Below, piece after piece: positions 25,892 to 33,064 of a stretch of 39,398 nucleotides of DNA. The notes under the pieces were generated by a model. The model saw only the letters and a program-made list of their open reading frames with translations. It ran no database searches and had not been told where the DNA came from. Both the position numbers and the translations under genes were made by a program. The stretch is from CAZTDD01 sp964612675. GTDB taxonomy: Bacteria > Hinthialibacterota > Hinthialibacteria > Hinthialibacterales > JAKPRU01. The first letter of the stretch is position 1; each line of letters begins with the position of its first letter. The stretch spans positions 1 to 39,398 of the forward strand of contig CAZTDD010000062.1 of NCBI GenBank assembly GCA_964612675.1, written 5' to 3'.

Positions 25892-27115
25892 CTAAGATCC
25901 CCAGCGTGCGACCCGGCCTGTTCGATAGGCGATGTTTCCGAGGTGGGCTCCGGAGGCGGCGCTGACTCCGGCCTCCGCAGGCGTGTTCGGTTTTTCGCGG
26001 TTGCGTACGCACTCGATCCAATGGGTCAAATGAAGCAGACCGCCGTCGGGAGTGGAATAGAAATCCGCGCCGCGTTTTCCACTACCGAGAACCAATTCTT
26101 TGTACTCTCCCTTGTCTTTTTCAGGGTGAATTTCATATCGGCCGCGATCCATATACAACGTCGCCTCCGTCCCCATGAACTCCATCATCGCTCCATTGCG
26201 GGCGTTGCTGAATGTCCCCTCGAAATACACCTGTAATTCGCGCTCCGGATAATGGAGCAGAGTTTGGATCGTGTCGGGCGTCTCCCAAATCCCCTCTGTG
26301 GTGACATGATCGCCGATTGTGGCTGCCGTCGCCGGATGATCGACGTCCAAGAACATGTGGACCACATCGAGATAATGAACCATGAGATCGGTCAAAATCC
26401 CTCCGCCGAAATCCCAATGCCAGCGCCAATGGCGGAACTTATACTCGTCGAAGGGCTGATCTTTCGAGTCGCCGAGGAATTGCTTCCAGTCAACGGTGCG
26501 CGGGTCGATGCCATACTTGTTTTTGACTGTGGTAGGACTGTTCCGGTTCCAGGTGAGGTGGACTTTGAAGATCCTGCCCAATCGTCCCGATTTCATGATT
26601 TGGTAAGCCTCTTGGATATGAGGCATGCTTCGCTGTTGCATACCGACCTGGACAATTCGTTTGGTTTCGTTTTGGGCATCGATCACGCTCCGGCCTTCGG
26701 AGAGATCGTGCGTTAACGGTTTTTCGACGTAGACGTCTTTTCCCGCGTGGCACGCATCCACAGTCATCTTCGTATGCCAGTGGTCGGGGCTGCCGATGAG
26801 GACCGCGTCGATATCATCTCTCTCCAGGACTTCTTCGTACTGTTTGGTGACGAAAGCGTTCGAATCGGCAAGCTCTTTTGCGGCGTTGAGGCTGTGGTCC
26901 CAGACATCGCAGACCGCAGCCATTCGCACGTCAGGGATCCGTGCGAGTTTCCCCATCAGTTGACGGCATCGTCCGCCCGTGCCGATGCACCCGATAGAGA
27001 TGATGTTATTCGCCGAAGATCCCGCTGCAGATCGCTGGCTCATGACCGTTAGCCCTGCGGCCGCTCCCGCTCCGATTCGTTTCACAAATTCTCGTCGTTG
27101 GATAGGGTCTTGCAT
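25892..27115 (-). CDS. Tat-exported Gfo/Idh/MocA-family oxidoreductase
   Basis: A 407-aa NAD(P)-dependent dehydrogenase starting at ATG 27115 (AGGA upstream). The frame stays open to 27250, but that part lacks a signal. The N-terminus is a twin-arginine signal ('QRREFVKRIGAGAAAG'), so it is exported folded. The Rossmann domain has 'IGCIGTGGRC', 'AVCDVWD' and 'SPDHWHTKM', and the catalytic lysine motif 'YVEKPLTHD'. The C-terminal domain carries 'GGGILTDLMVHYLDV', with the family's D and H. Relatives act on sugars or inositols in carbohydrate breakdown; exported versions are abundant in Planctomycetes and similar groups. The substrate is unknown. It is convergent with the upstream signalling block. 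A degraded copy of its 5' region lies at 28179-28301. Confidence 0.92.
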   Translation of the reverse strand: MQDPIQRREFVKRIGAGAAAGLTVMSQRSAAGSSANNIISIGCIGTGGRCRQLMGKLARIPDVRMAAVCDVWDHSLNAAKELADSNAFVTKQYEEVLERDDIDAVLIGSPDHWHTKMTVDACHAGKDVYVEKPLTHDLSEGRSVIDAQNETKRIVQVGMQQRSMPHIQEAYQIMKSGRLGRIFKVHLTWNRNSPTTVKNKYGIDPRTVDWKQFLGDSKDQPFDEYKFRHWRWHWDFGGGILTDLMVHYLDVVHMFLDVDHPATAATIGDHVTTEGIWETPDTIQTLLHYPERELQVYFEGTFSNARNGAMMEFMGTEATLYMDRGRYEIHPEKDKGEYKELVLGSGKRGADFYSTPDGGLLHLTHWIECVRNREKPNTPAEAGVSAASGAHLGNIAYRTGRVARWGS

Positions 27116-27223
27116 TTTCTGTTGTCCTATTCTGATGTCCTGTTGTGTCGAGTTGTGTCGAGATTTCCGGTGCGCCGTTTGGACGTAGCGAAGCAGGTGG
27201 AGGCTGGGATGTAAAGGGGCGCG
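27078..27223. repeat. Direct repeat, copy 1 (5' end and leader of the oxidoreductase gene)
   Basis: From 'cgtttcacaaattctcg' to 'gatgtaaaggggcg' this segment recurs at 28179-28301 in the same orientation with scattered differences and an extra 23 bases here. It covers the first codons of the Tat signal and the upstream leader. The MNT-HEPN pair lies between the two copies. Confidence 0.85.
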
Positions 27224-27393
27224 TTGGGCGGCTTGGCGAGCATGTTCCATAACCGACGTATCAGGCCACCCATTTGCCTCCCGAGACGGGCTGGACTATA
27301 CCTACGGTATCTCCGAAGATCGGCAGTGCTAAAATGATCGGCGTATTCCCATCCTTTTGGGAAAGACCTTGGCGCAGGGACACAAGGAATACG

Positions 27394-27720
27394 ATGGTCG
27401 CAAGAGACTATGTTCCATTAATGACAAACCGAATCGTTGAACGGTTTCAGCCGGAGCGCATTATTCTGTTCGGTTCTCAGGCCCGTGGGGATGGCGGCCC
27501 CGACAGCGATGTGGATCTACTGGTGGTATTTCCTCACGTCTCAGACAAACGCCGAATGTGCGTCGATATCCGTCGAGTTCTTGCGGATCTTCCTGTGTGC
27601 AAGGATGTTTTTGTCACGACCCCTGACGAGATCGAACGCCGTGGCGACATGGTCGGGGACATTCTTAGACCCGCGTTGCGTGACGGGAAAGTGGTTTATG
27701 AACGAGTCCGATCTGCATAA
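27394..27720 (+). CDS. mntA: MNT-domain nucleotidyltransferase antitoxin
   Basis: A 108-aa minimal nucleotidyltransferase from ATG 27394, chosen for the AAGGA 6 nt upstream; the frame continues upstream without motifs. The active site is the GSX10DXD signature in 'FGSQARGDGGPDSDVDLLV', with a further Asp in 'VCKDVFVT'. In known HEPN-MNT modules the MNT protein neutralises its HEPN partner, in some cases by adding AMP to it. It overlaps the downstream HEPN gene by 23 bases, so the two are translated together. Flanking direct repeats suggest the pair was inserted or copied into this place. Confidence 0.9.
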   Translation: MVARDYVPLMTNRIVERFQPERIILFGSQARGDGGPDSDVDLLVVFPHVSDKRRMCVDIRRVLADLPVCKDVFVTTPDEIERRGDMVGDILRPALRDGKVVYERVRSA

Positions 27721-28114
27721 AGAGACTCGACGCTGGCTTCACTTCGCGTGGGAAGACCTCACGGAGGCTCAGGCCATGCTGGAGCGCGGAGAATTCATCC
27801 CCCGCCATGCCTGCTGGCTGGCCCAGCAATCGGCTGAGAAAGCACTGAAGGCGATACTTGTGTTGGTGGAAATCGAGTTCCCGAAGAAACATGATCTCGA
27901 CGCTCTCAGAAACATGATCCCGGAGGGCTGGCAGGTTAAGTTGGATCATCCGGACTTAGCGGAATTGAGCGAATGGGCCGTGGAGGCGCGCTATCCAGGA
28001 AACTGGCCGGAGGCCGTGACTTCCGATGCTCATAGCGCCGTGAAACAGGCCCAAGCCGTTTGGGAGTCTGTACGCTTCGATCTGGACCGGCGCGGATTGA
28101 CTGTGGACGTTTAG
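27698..28114 (+). CDS. HEPN-domain protein, toxin partner of the MNT protein
   Basis: A 138-aa helical protein from ATG 27698, overlapping the MNT gene by 23 bases. It fits the HEPN family (PF05168-like): 'WLHFAWEDLTEAQAMLERG', the conserved 'WLAQQSAEKALKAILV' helix, and 'WAVEARYPGNWPEA' with the common YPG motif. HEPN toxins are often RNases with an RX4HXY site. I find no such motif here (only RX3H near the N-terminus), so this belongs to the HEPN group in which nuclease action is uncertain. With its MNT partner it most likely forms a two-component toxin-antitoxin or regulatory module. Confidence 0.88.
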   Translation: MNESDLHKETRRWLHFAWEDLTEAQAMLERGEFIPRHACWLAQQSAEKALKAILVLVEIEFPKKHDLDALRNMIPEGWQVKLDHPDLAELSEWAVEARYPGNWPEAVTSDAHSAVKQAQAVWESVRFDLDRRGLTVDV

Positions 28115-28178
28115 AGTACTTTCCTCGAAGATACGACCGCCGCACACGAACGCTCTTGGCAGCCGTGACGCCGCCATC

Positions 28179-28301
28179 CGTTTCACAAATTCTCGCCTTT
28201 GGATAGGGTCCTGCATTTTCTTCTGTCCTATTTGTGCCGAGATTTCCTGTGCGCCGTTTGGACGTAGCGAAGCAGGTGAAGGCTCCGATGTAAAGGGGCG
28301 C
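28179..28301 (-). pseudogene. Remnant of a second oxidoreductase 5' end (direct repeat, copy 2)
   Basis: On the minus strand this segment still reads the start of a Tat signal ('KMQDPIQRREFVKRM') plus the same upstream leader as the oxidoreductase gene. It then runs into unrelated sequence with no Rossmann domain. It is either the stump of a second Gfo/Idh/MocA gene or a duplicated leader. It marks the right side of the MNT-HEPN pair. Confidence 0.8.
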
Positions 28302-28403
28302 TTACGCGAGCCTCGCCCAGTCTTGGGGAGGGAGATCTCGATCGACCGCGCATTTTTAAGTCGAGCTCGCATCTTCGCATCGCGCCCGCGTCCGCGTTGG
28401 AAC

Positions 28404-28644
28404 GAACGCGAAAACGAACGTGAAGACGAGCGCGAAAACAAGTGCGAAAACAAGTGCGAAGACAGGCGCGATAACAAGCGCGAAAACAAGTGCGAAGACC
28501 GCGACAACCAGCGCAAAAACGTCCGCGACAACCAGCGCAACAACGACCGCGACAACCAGCGCGACAACGACCGCGACAACCAGCGCGACAACGACCGCGA
28601 CAACCAGCGCAACAACGGCCGCGACAACCAGCGCAAAAACGATT
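28404..28644. repeat. 12/24-bp tandem repeat array
   Basis: From 28404 to 28500 the sequence has a 12-bp period of units like GCGAAAACAAGT. From 28501 to 28644 there are six 24-bp units (GCGACAACCAGC followed by a second 12-mer such as GCAACAACGACC), differing at a few positions. All frames remain open across the array simply because the repeat holds no stops. No ribosome-binding site or domain supports translation. It sits in a 569-bp interval free of intact genes. Confidence 0.93.
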
Positions 28645-28660
28645 GCGCATGCGTCTTTTT

Positions 28661-28695
28661 TCTCCCCCAAGTTTGGGGGAGATTCAGAGGGGGTT
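28661..28695 (-). repeat. Family A palindromic repeat overlapping the end of the DUF559 gene
   Basis: A CTCCCCCAAGTTTGGGGGAG-type hairpin with the GGGGGTT flank. The stop of the neighbouring minus-strand gene (28684) lies inside it, and the last codons of that gene ('ENNPL') come from the repeat. It could also work as a transcription end for that gene. Confidence 0.75.
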
Positions 28696-29052
28696 GTTTT
28701 CTTTTTCCTCGCAGTAATTCTTCAAGTATTCCAGCACTCCGTCCAAATTCCGCATTATCTGTTCATTTTGAATACGAACCACTTCGAAGCCCCGTTCACG
28801 CATGAATTCATCGCGATAACTGTCTTTATCCATCCGCGTATCATGTGAATCACCATCCAGCTCAATTATTAAAGTGACTTTCGGAATAAAGAAATCGACA
28901 ATATATGGACCGATCGGATGTTGTTTGCGAATATGAAGTCCAAGGAATTGTTTTCCTCGAAAGCGCAACCACAGACGTCGTTCGGCCACCGTGAGGTTTT
29001 GACGGAGTTCTCGTGCTCTGTGTTTGGTCTTCTTATCGACGGTTCTTTTCAT
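28684..29052 (-). CDS. DUF559-family endonuclease-like protein
   Basis: A 122-aa protein from ATG 29052 with a weak ribosome-binding site. It matches the DUF559/Vsr-like fold: 'ARELRQNLTVAERRLWLRFR', 'FLGLHIRKQHPIGPYIVDFF', then 'LIIELDGDSHD', and 'RDEFMRERGFEVVRIQNEQI' toward the end. The conserved D in 'IVDFF' and E-L-D in 'IIELDGDSH' fit a restriction-endonuclease-like active site. Members are widespread, often next to mobile or repeat DNA, and their cellular role is not established. The C-terminus 'EEKENNPL' is partly encoded by a family A repeat, so the ancestral end may have been altered. It stands alone. Confidence 0.88.
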   Translation of the reverse strand: MKRTVDKKTKHRARELRQNLTVAERRLWLRFRGKQFLGLHIRKQHPIGPYIVDFFIPKVTLIIELDGDSHDTRMDKDSYRDEFMRERGFEVVRIQNEQIMRNLDGVLEYLKNYCEEKENNPL

Positions 29053-29579
29053 TTCGGATCAAGCTCGATGTCGACGTTCCTCCAGGGAAGTTGTGCTTGC
29101 AGATCAACCCCACCCGAACCCTCCCCAATCTTGGGGAGGGAGGCTGAGAAGAAAATCGACTTGATTCGATCCGCACCGAACAGTGACTCGCACTGAGTCG
29201 GGTTCGTTTCCGTTTCCTCCCCCGAGACCGGGGGAGGTGTAGGAGGGGGTTGACGTTTGCTTTCATTCGCCCCGTCCACCTTTTGCCGCCCTGCCAAGCC
29301 TGGGGAGGATTCAGAGGGGCTTGTTTTCCTTTCACGCCCTCACCTGCTGTTTCATCCACCCACCCAGCATCGCCCCAACCTCGTTCACCTCTCCCGCCAA
29401 TCTCTTTCTTCCATTTCAACGTACCGCGCACATCGGGGTCGGAAGACCCCCCGACGGCTTCCTGTGTCGAAACAGCGATGAGTATTGACAACCAGTAGTC
29501 TCTCGTTTTCCTAGTCGACCGGCACGGATCACACGCCACTATGAGCCGTCGCGTCCATTCGTCAGGCTCGGACAAAGGT
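29053..29579. repeat. Gene-free interval with three family A repeats
   Basis: Family A hairpins lie at about 29105-29140, 29216-29252 (inverted) and 29292-29322 (inverted, partial). The sequence between them shows no gene with supporting signals; the long minus-strand frame across it is proline-rich only because it reads the repeats. Confidence 0.75.
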
Positions 29580-30398
29580 TCACGGCCTGTTGGCACTCAT
29601 CAACAGCTGGCGAACGAGTGCTTTCGTCATGACCCAAAACATATGCGAGTCATTAAGTCCCAACGTCACCCCATGGCGTCTTTCCTTCTCCGGATGAACG
29701 TAGTTCCGATACTCCTTCAGGATGTCAGCGACATCCTTGGCGGAATGAGTGATCCAACCTAACTCCCGCCCGACTTTTATGTATGAATCCAGCATCCATT
29801 CTTGATAATTCACGGTTTTACCCGTCGTTTTATCCTTCGGTGCTGAGGTAGCATTTATCAACGGTGTCTTCACGGCCATCTTGTTCGCCCGTGCAACGAA
29901 CAGCGCTTCGAGGAGTCCTCCCATCATGACAATGGCTGCCAGGTGTGCGTCCGCGCTAACACAGTTGCGGCATTCATTCCAACGTCGCGTGAGGATAGCG
30001 CGCATTTCCTCGTTCCCCGCCAGCGGAGTGAAATCCGGTGCAATATCATCGGTGCTGTCTGTTTCTGAAACAGGGGGTGCCGTTAGTACTGAAGTACGCA
30101 ATTCGACCAGAGCATTCTTTGCTTCGAGTAGTGCGTCGAGGTACGTCTGTCGAGCAGCATATTTTGCGGTGGAGTTCAGCACCTTCGTATAGGCAGCGTC
30201 AACGGCTGAATAGTCGACGTTAGGATTACTGGATTTCAACTCGGGACGGTGCGTATTGAACCACGCTAGCGCAGTTGCCTTCAATGAAGCGATGGCGTCC
30301 ACACCTCGTACCTGCTTCGTCTTGATCTTGGAAACAAGCGTCCGCGCAGTGGTTATTTCTCGGATGGCAGCATCGATGAAGTCTGAAATTGCCGACAT
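29580..30398 (-). CDS. Unknown protein with a HEPN-like C-terminal segment
   Basis: A 272-aa soluble protein from ATG 30398 (GAGG upstream), the second gene of a two-gene operon with 36 bases between genes. Residues 1-110 are helical and not recognised. From about 130 it reads 'RAILTRRWNECRNCVSADAHLAAIVMMGGLLEALFVARA', and later 'DVADILKEYRNYVHPEKERRHG'. The long helices plus an R-N-x-x-H-P motif resemble HEPN or DUF4145-like domains, which often act in RNA cleavage or defence. The R-to-H spacing is short for the classical RX4-6H site, so nuclease activity is uncertain. Its partner encodes a winged-helix-like protein with a histone-like tail. Confidence 0.7.
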   Translation of the reverse strand: MSAISDFIDAAIREITTARTLVSKIKTKQVRGVDAIASLKATALAWFNTHRPELKSSNPNVDYSAVDAAYTKVLNSTAKYAARQTYLDALLEAKNALVELRTSVLTAPPVSETDSTDDIAPDFTPLAGNEEMRAILTRRWNECRNCVSADAHLAAIVMMGGLLEALFVARANKMAVKTPLINATSAPKDKTTGKTVNYQEWMLDSYIKVGRELGWITHSAKDVADILKEYRNYVHPEKERRHGVTLGLNDSHMFWVMTKALVRQLLMSANRP

Positions 30399-30434
30399 TG
30401 CCTGACCCTCAACTTACAAGATGGAAGCAATGCC

Positions 30435-31073
30435 TCAAGTTCGGCGTTTTGTCCTTTTCTTTGCTGCTTTGGCCGAACTCGCCTTCGCTGCTTTCTTCTT
30501 CGCGGGCTTCTTCTTGCGGGAGACCCGCTTTTTGGTCGTATTCTCCGTGTCGTTACCAGGAAGCGCCATGGCAACGAGGTTCTCCCCTACAGAGTTGATC
30601 CGAAACTGTCCCGAACCAAGTCCATCAAGATAGCCAGAGTTCTTGGCATTATTCAGCGTAAAGAGAGGTTGATTCGGTCGGCGCCGTCCTGCAAGACGTG
30701 CAGCTTCAGTCAACGTTTCTTTGTCAATAATCTCTTTTCGTTCCGATTCGGGAGCTTCGAATCGGTAGAAATATGCGACAACCGCCGCAAACTGCTGATC
30801 GGTTCTTGGTGCTTTGGCTTCGGTGAACTGCTTGATGTCGGTCGAATGCGTTTGTACGCCGCCTCCTGGTGGTGTTGGCGCGGCCAACGATTGAGAGGGT
30901 GGTGAAGGCTGTGGCTGAGATTGTGGCATAGTCTCCAATCCAAGCGTTTCAGCGGCAAATCTCATCGCTAGAGCCTGTGACGGTTTGTCTAGCTCGCTAA
31001 GTACGTCAACGATTGCCTTGGCAGCATCAAAATGGCTTGTGGATGCTTGTTGATGATTCGACTGTCGGTTCAT
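30435..31073 (-). CDS. Unknown protein with a lysine-rich histone-like tail
   Basis: A 212-aa protein from ATG 31073 with a strong GGGAGGG site, first gene of an operon with 29580-30398. Residues 1-50 look helical. Residues about 50-80 are a P/Q/S-rich linker. Residues about 90-170 form a compact domain ('QQFAAVVAYFYRFEAPESER', 'TLTEAARLAGRRRP', 'LNNAKNSGYLDGLGSGQFRI') that resembles a winged helix. The last 35 residues are almost all K, A, R and S ('RKKKPAKKKAAKASSAK'), like the tails of histone H1-type or AlgP proteins, which bind DNA or RNA nonspecifically. The function is unknown; pairing with a HEPN-like protein raises the possibility of a defence or regulatory module. Confidence 0.7.
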   Translation of the reverse strand: MNRQSNHQQASTSHFDAAKAIVDVLSELDKPSQALAMRFAAETLGLETMPQSQPQPSPPSQSLAAPTPPGGGVQTHSTDIKQFTEAKAPRTDQQFAAVVAYFYRFEAPESERKEIIDKETLTEAARLAGRRRPNQPLFTLNNAKNSGYLDGLGSGQFRINSVGENLVAMALPGNDTENTTKKRVSRKKKPAKKKAAKASSAKAAKKRTKRRT

Positions 31074-31302
31074 TATTTAGCCCTCCCGATGCGGAAGTCG
31101 GAGAGAATCAAACGTCAGCGTTTTCGTGTTGACCGAACAATGCCTGTATGGGTTCCTCATAACACCTTTGTGCCATGAAGTCACGGTAAAAGCCCCCTCC
31201 GCCGAAGTCTGCATGAGCCCGTTGTTTGCAGAGCATTAGGTCGTGTTCTATAATCGGCATTGCCGGATATGTGGCCTCTGCATAAAACGCCGACGATTTC
31301 TC

Positions 31303-31457
31303 CTCTGCAGATCGTCCATTCGTGACGCCCTGTCCGCCCCACTGACCAGTACATTACGAACAAAAGTCACAACAATGTCAATAGGGAAAAGTCCCGAATC
31401 GACCGGGAAAATCCCCCAATTTCCATAGGAGAATCCTCCTATGACAAAACGGCACAG
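31303..31457 (+). repeat. Block R1, copy 1, ending in a chain of hairpins
   Basis: This 155-bp block recurs at 32771-32927. Near its right end it holds two small hairpins (GGGA-AAAG-TCCC and GGGA-AAA-TCCC) and then ATAGGAGAATCCTCCTAT (31425-31442), a palindrome with one mismatch. No gene is seen from 31074 to 31759, apart from blocks R1 and R2. Confidence 0.9.
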
Positions 31458-31459
31458 TG

Positions 31460-31677
31460 GCGTTCAGCAGTATCTCGCCCCGGAGCGCAACTTCAGGAGC
31501 GAGCGGTCGCTGCACAAACGTCTGAAATGGATCGATGGCCGGTTGACCTCTTGCTCCTTCGTCGCCCCGATTGTTTTTGATAGGACGAATTCGAGCAATC
31601 GGGGCTACCCGTTCAGGTCCATCACCCCCAAACGGAATTGCAAAGCCAGCAGCGGTGGCTGCCGTTGGTGGCACCCA
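31460..31677 (+). repeat. Block R2, copy 1
   Basis: This 218-bp block recurs at 32551-32767 with few differences. It contains CCCCGATTG...CAATCGGGG inverted arms (about 31565-31607) and directly follows R1 here. In the second locus R2 precedes R1. Confidence 0.9.
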
Positions 31678-31759
31678 CCGAGCATTCGACCTTATATTGA
31701 GATGATGGAAGCATTTGGATCTTGCAGCCCCGAAACGAAGTCGGTAGCATAGCCATATC

Positions 31760-32248
31760 ATGAAGAGCGTGTACATCGAGACATCGATAGTGAGCTACCT
31801 CACCTCGCGACCCAGTCGGGATTTACGTGCCGCCGCCTGGCAGCAGACAACGGTGCAATGGTGGGAGCAGGAACGCCCGAAATATGAGCTTTTTGCCTCA
31901 GAATTAGTCCTCGCCGAAGCACAAGCCGGTAATACAAACGCTGCACAGAGACGACTTGAGGCACTGGAAGGCATTCCTCTGCTGAATGTAACCGATGAAA
32001 TCAGAGAACTTGCGTCACGGTTCCTGGCTGAAGGCGGCGTGCCGGCACACGCGGAGGTTGACGCGCTTCACATCGCAGCAGCGACTGTCCACGCCATGGA
32101 CTACTTGTTGACCTGGAACTGTCGACACATTAACAACGCGGCAACCAAACCCATCGCACGGTCTATATGTGCGGTTGCCGGATACGCCTATCCCGAGATC
32201 TGCACACCATTGGAACTACTCTCGGAGGAGTTGGAAGATGTACAGTGA
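31760..32248 (+). CDS. PIN-domain protein, VapC-like
   Basis: A 162-aa PIN-domain protein from ATG 31760, likely the toxin-type nuclease of a two-gene module. The fold begins 'MKSVYIETSIVSYLTSRPSR', where E7 replaces the usual first Asp. It continues with 'FASELVLAEAQAG' (E48/E53) and 'EVDALHIAAATVHAMDYLLTWNCRHI' (D101, N120). The last acidic position is Asn, a known variation of this PIN subgroup. PIN nucleases cleave RNA with Mg2+ held by acidic residues. The downstream small gene overlaps its end by 11 bases. The module lies between the R1-R2 and R2-R1 repeat blocks. Confidence 0.88.
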   Translation: MKSVYIETSIVSYLTSRPSRDLRAAAWQQTTVQWWEQERPKYELFASELVLAEAQAGNTNAAQRRLEALEGIPLLNVTDEIRELASRFLAEGGVPAHAEVDALHIAAATVHAMDYLLTWNCRHINNAATKPIARSICAVAGYAYPEICTPLELLSEELEDVQ

Positions 32249-32420
32249 CGAGATTATTGCAGAAGTATGGCGAAATAGGGACGCCTACGCGCGTGCGCAT
32301 CACAACAACCTGGATGAGATCGTAGCCGACCTTCGCAAACGGCAACAGGATCACCCTGAACGAGTTGTCGACCGCCGAAGGCCCCGAACATCCGAATCAA
32401 ATATGCCTTCGGATCAGTAG
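32238..32420 (+). CDS. Small partner protein of the PIN gene, putative antitoxin
   Basis: A 60-aa protein from ATG 32238 with GGAGGAGTTGGAAG just upstream; the frame runs further upstream inside the PIN gene without signals. The sequence 'MYSDEIIAEVWRNRDAYA' followed by 'HHNNLDEIVADLRKRQ' is typical of a small family found right after this type of PIN gene. It is charged and helical with no clear DNA-binding motif. The overlap with the PIN gene and the constant pairing suggest an antitoxin or cofactor. Confidence 0.8.
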   Translation: MYSDEIIAEVWRNRDAYARAHHNNLDEIVADLRKRQQDHPERVVDRRRPRTSESNMPSDQ

Positions 32421-32550
32421 GTCCATCCATGCCCGCGCTTCGAGTGGTTTGTACGGCCTCGGAGATTTGTGCGAATCAGCCATATGGAGATATCTGAAGA
32501 AGGGGTTTTCGGGTCAGTCCTCTCGCTTCTGGCATGGCACCCGTGAATGA

Positions 32551-32767
32551 GCGTTCAGCAGTATCTCGCCCCGGAGTGCAACTCCAGGGCGAGCGGTCGC
32601 TGCACAAACGTCTGAAATGGATCGATGGCCGGTTGACCTCTTGCTCCTTCGTCGCCCCGATTGTTTTTGATAGGAAGAATTCGAGCAATCGGGGCTACCC
32701 GTTCAGGTCCATCACCCCCAAACGGAATTGGAAAGCCAGCAGCGGTGGCTGCCGTTGGTGGCACCCA
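32551..32767 (+). repeat. Block R2, copy 2
   Basis: Second copy of 31460-31677, now placed before R1. It starts 130 bases after the PIN partner gene; the DNA between shows no gene. Confidence 0.9.
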
Positions 32768-32770
32768 GCG

Positions 32771-32927
32771 CTCTACAGATCGTCCACAGAACTCGTGACG
32801 CCCTGTCCCCCACTGACCAGTACATTACGGACAAAAGTCACAACGATGTCAATAGGGAAAAGTCCCGAATCGACCGGGAAAATCCCCCAATTTTCATAGG
32901 AGAATTCTCCTATGACAAAACGGCACA
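32771..32927 (+). repeat. Block R1, copy 2, with a perfect 18-bp palindrome
   Basis: Second copy of 31303-31457. The palindrome at 32896-32913 reads ATAGGAGAATTCTCCTAT and is perfect here. Downstream to 33064 there is only the leader of the arabinofuranosidase gene. Confidence 0.9.
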
Positions 32928-33064
32928 ATCGGCGTGTCGGAGATCCGCTCTCCCCACCCCTGGAAATTCCGGCCGTGTTGTGAGACTAGAATGTGTATAA
33001 TCGACGAGTTCAATAGCCGCGAATCCAAATCCGACAACCGATTAACCTGCAGGAGGCGATAGAT

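Noticed and set aside
28501..28644. CRISPR array
   Set aside because: The 24-bp units are contiguous with no unique spacers, and no cas genes are present.
28323..28805. Protein-coding gene for a charged repeat protein
   Set aside because: The frame exists because the 12-bp repeat lacks stops. It starts at a TTG without a ribosome-binding site and runs through a palindromic repeat and antisense to the DUF559 gene.
29033..29596. 187-aa minus-strand gene
   Set aside because: It reads through three palindromic repeats, giving proline-rich low-complexity sequence, and has no start signal.
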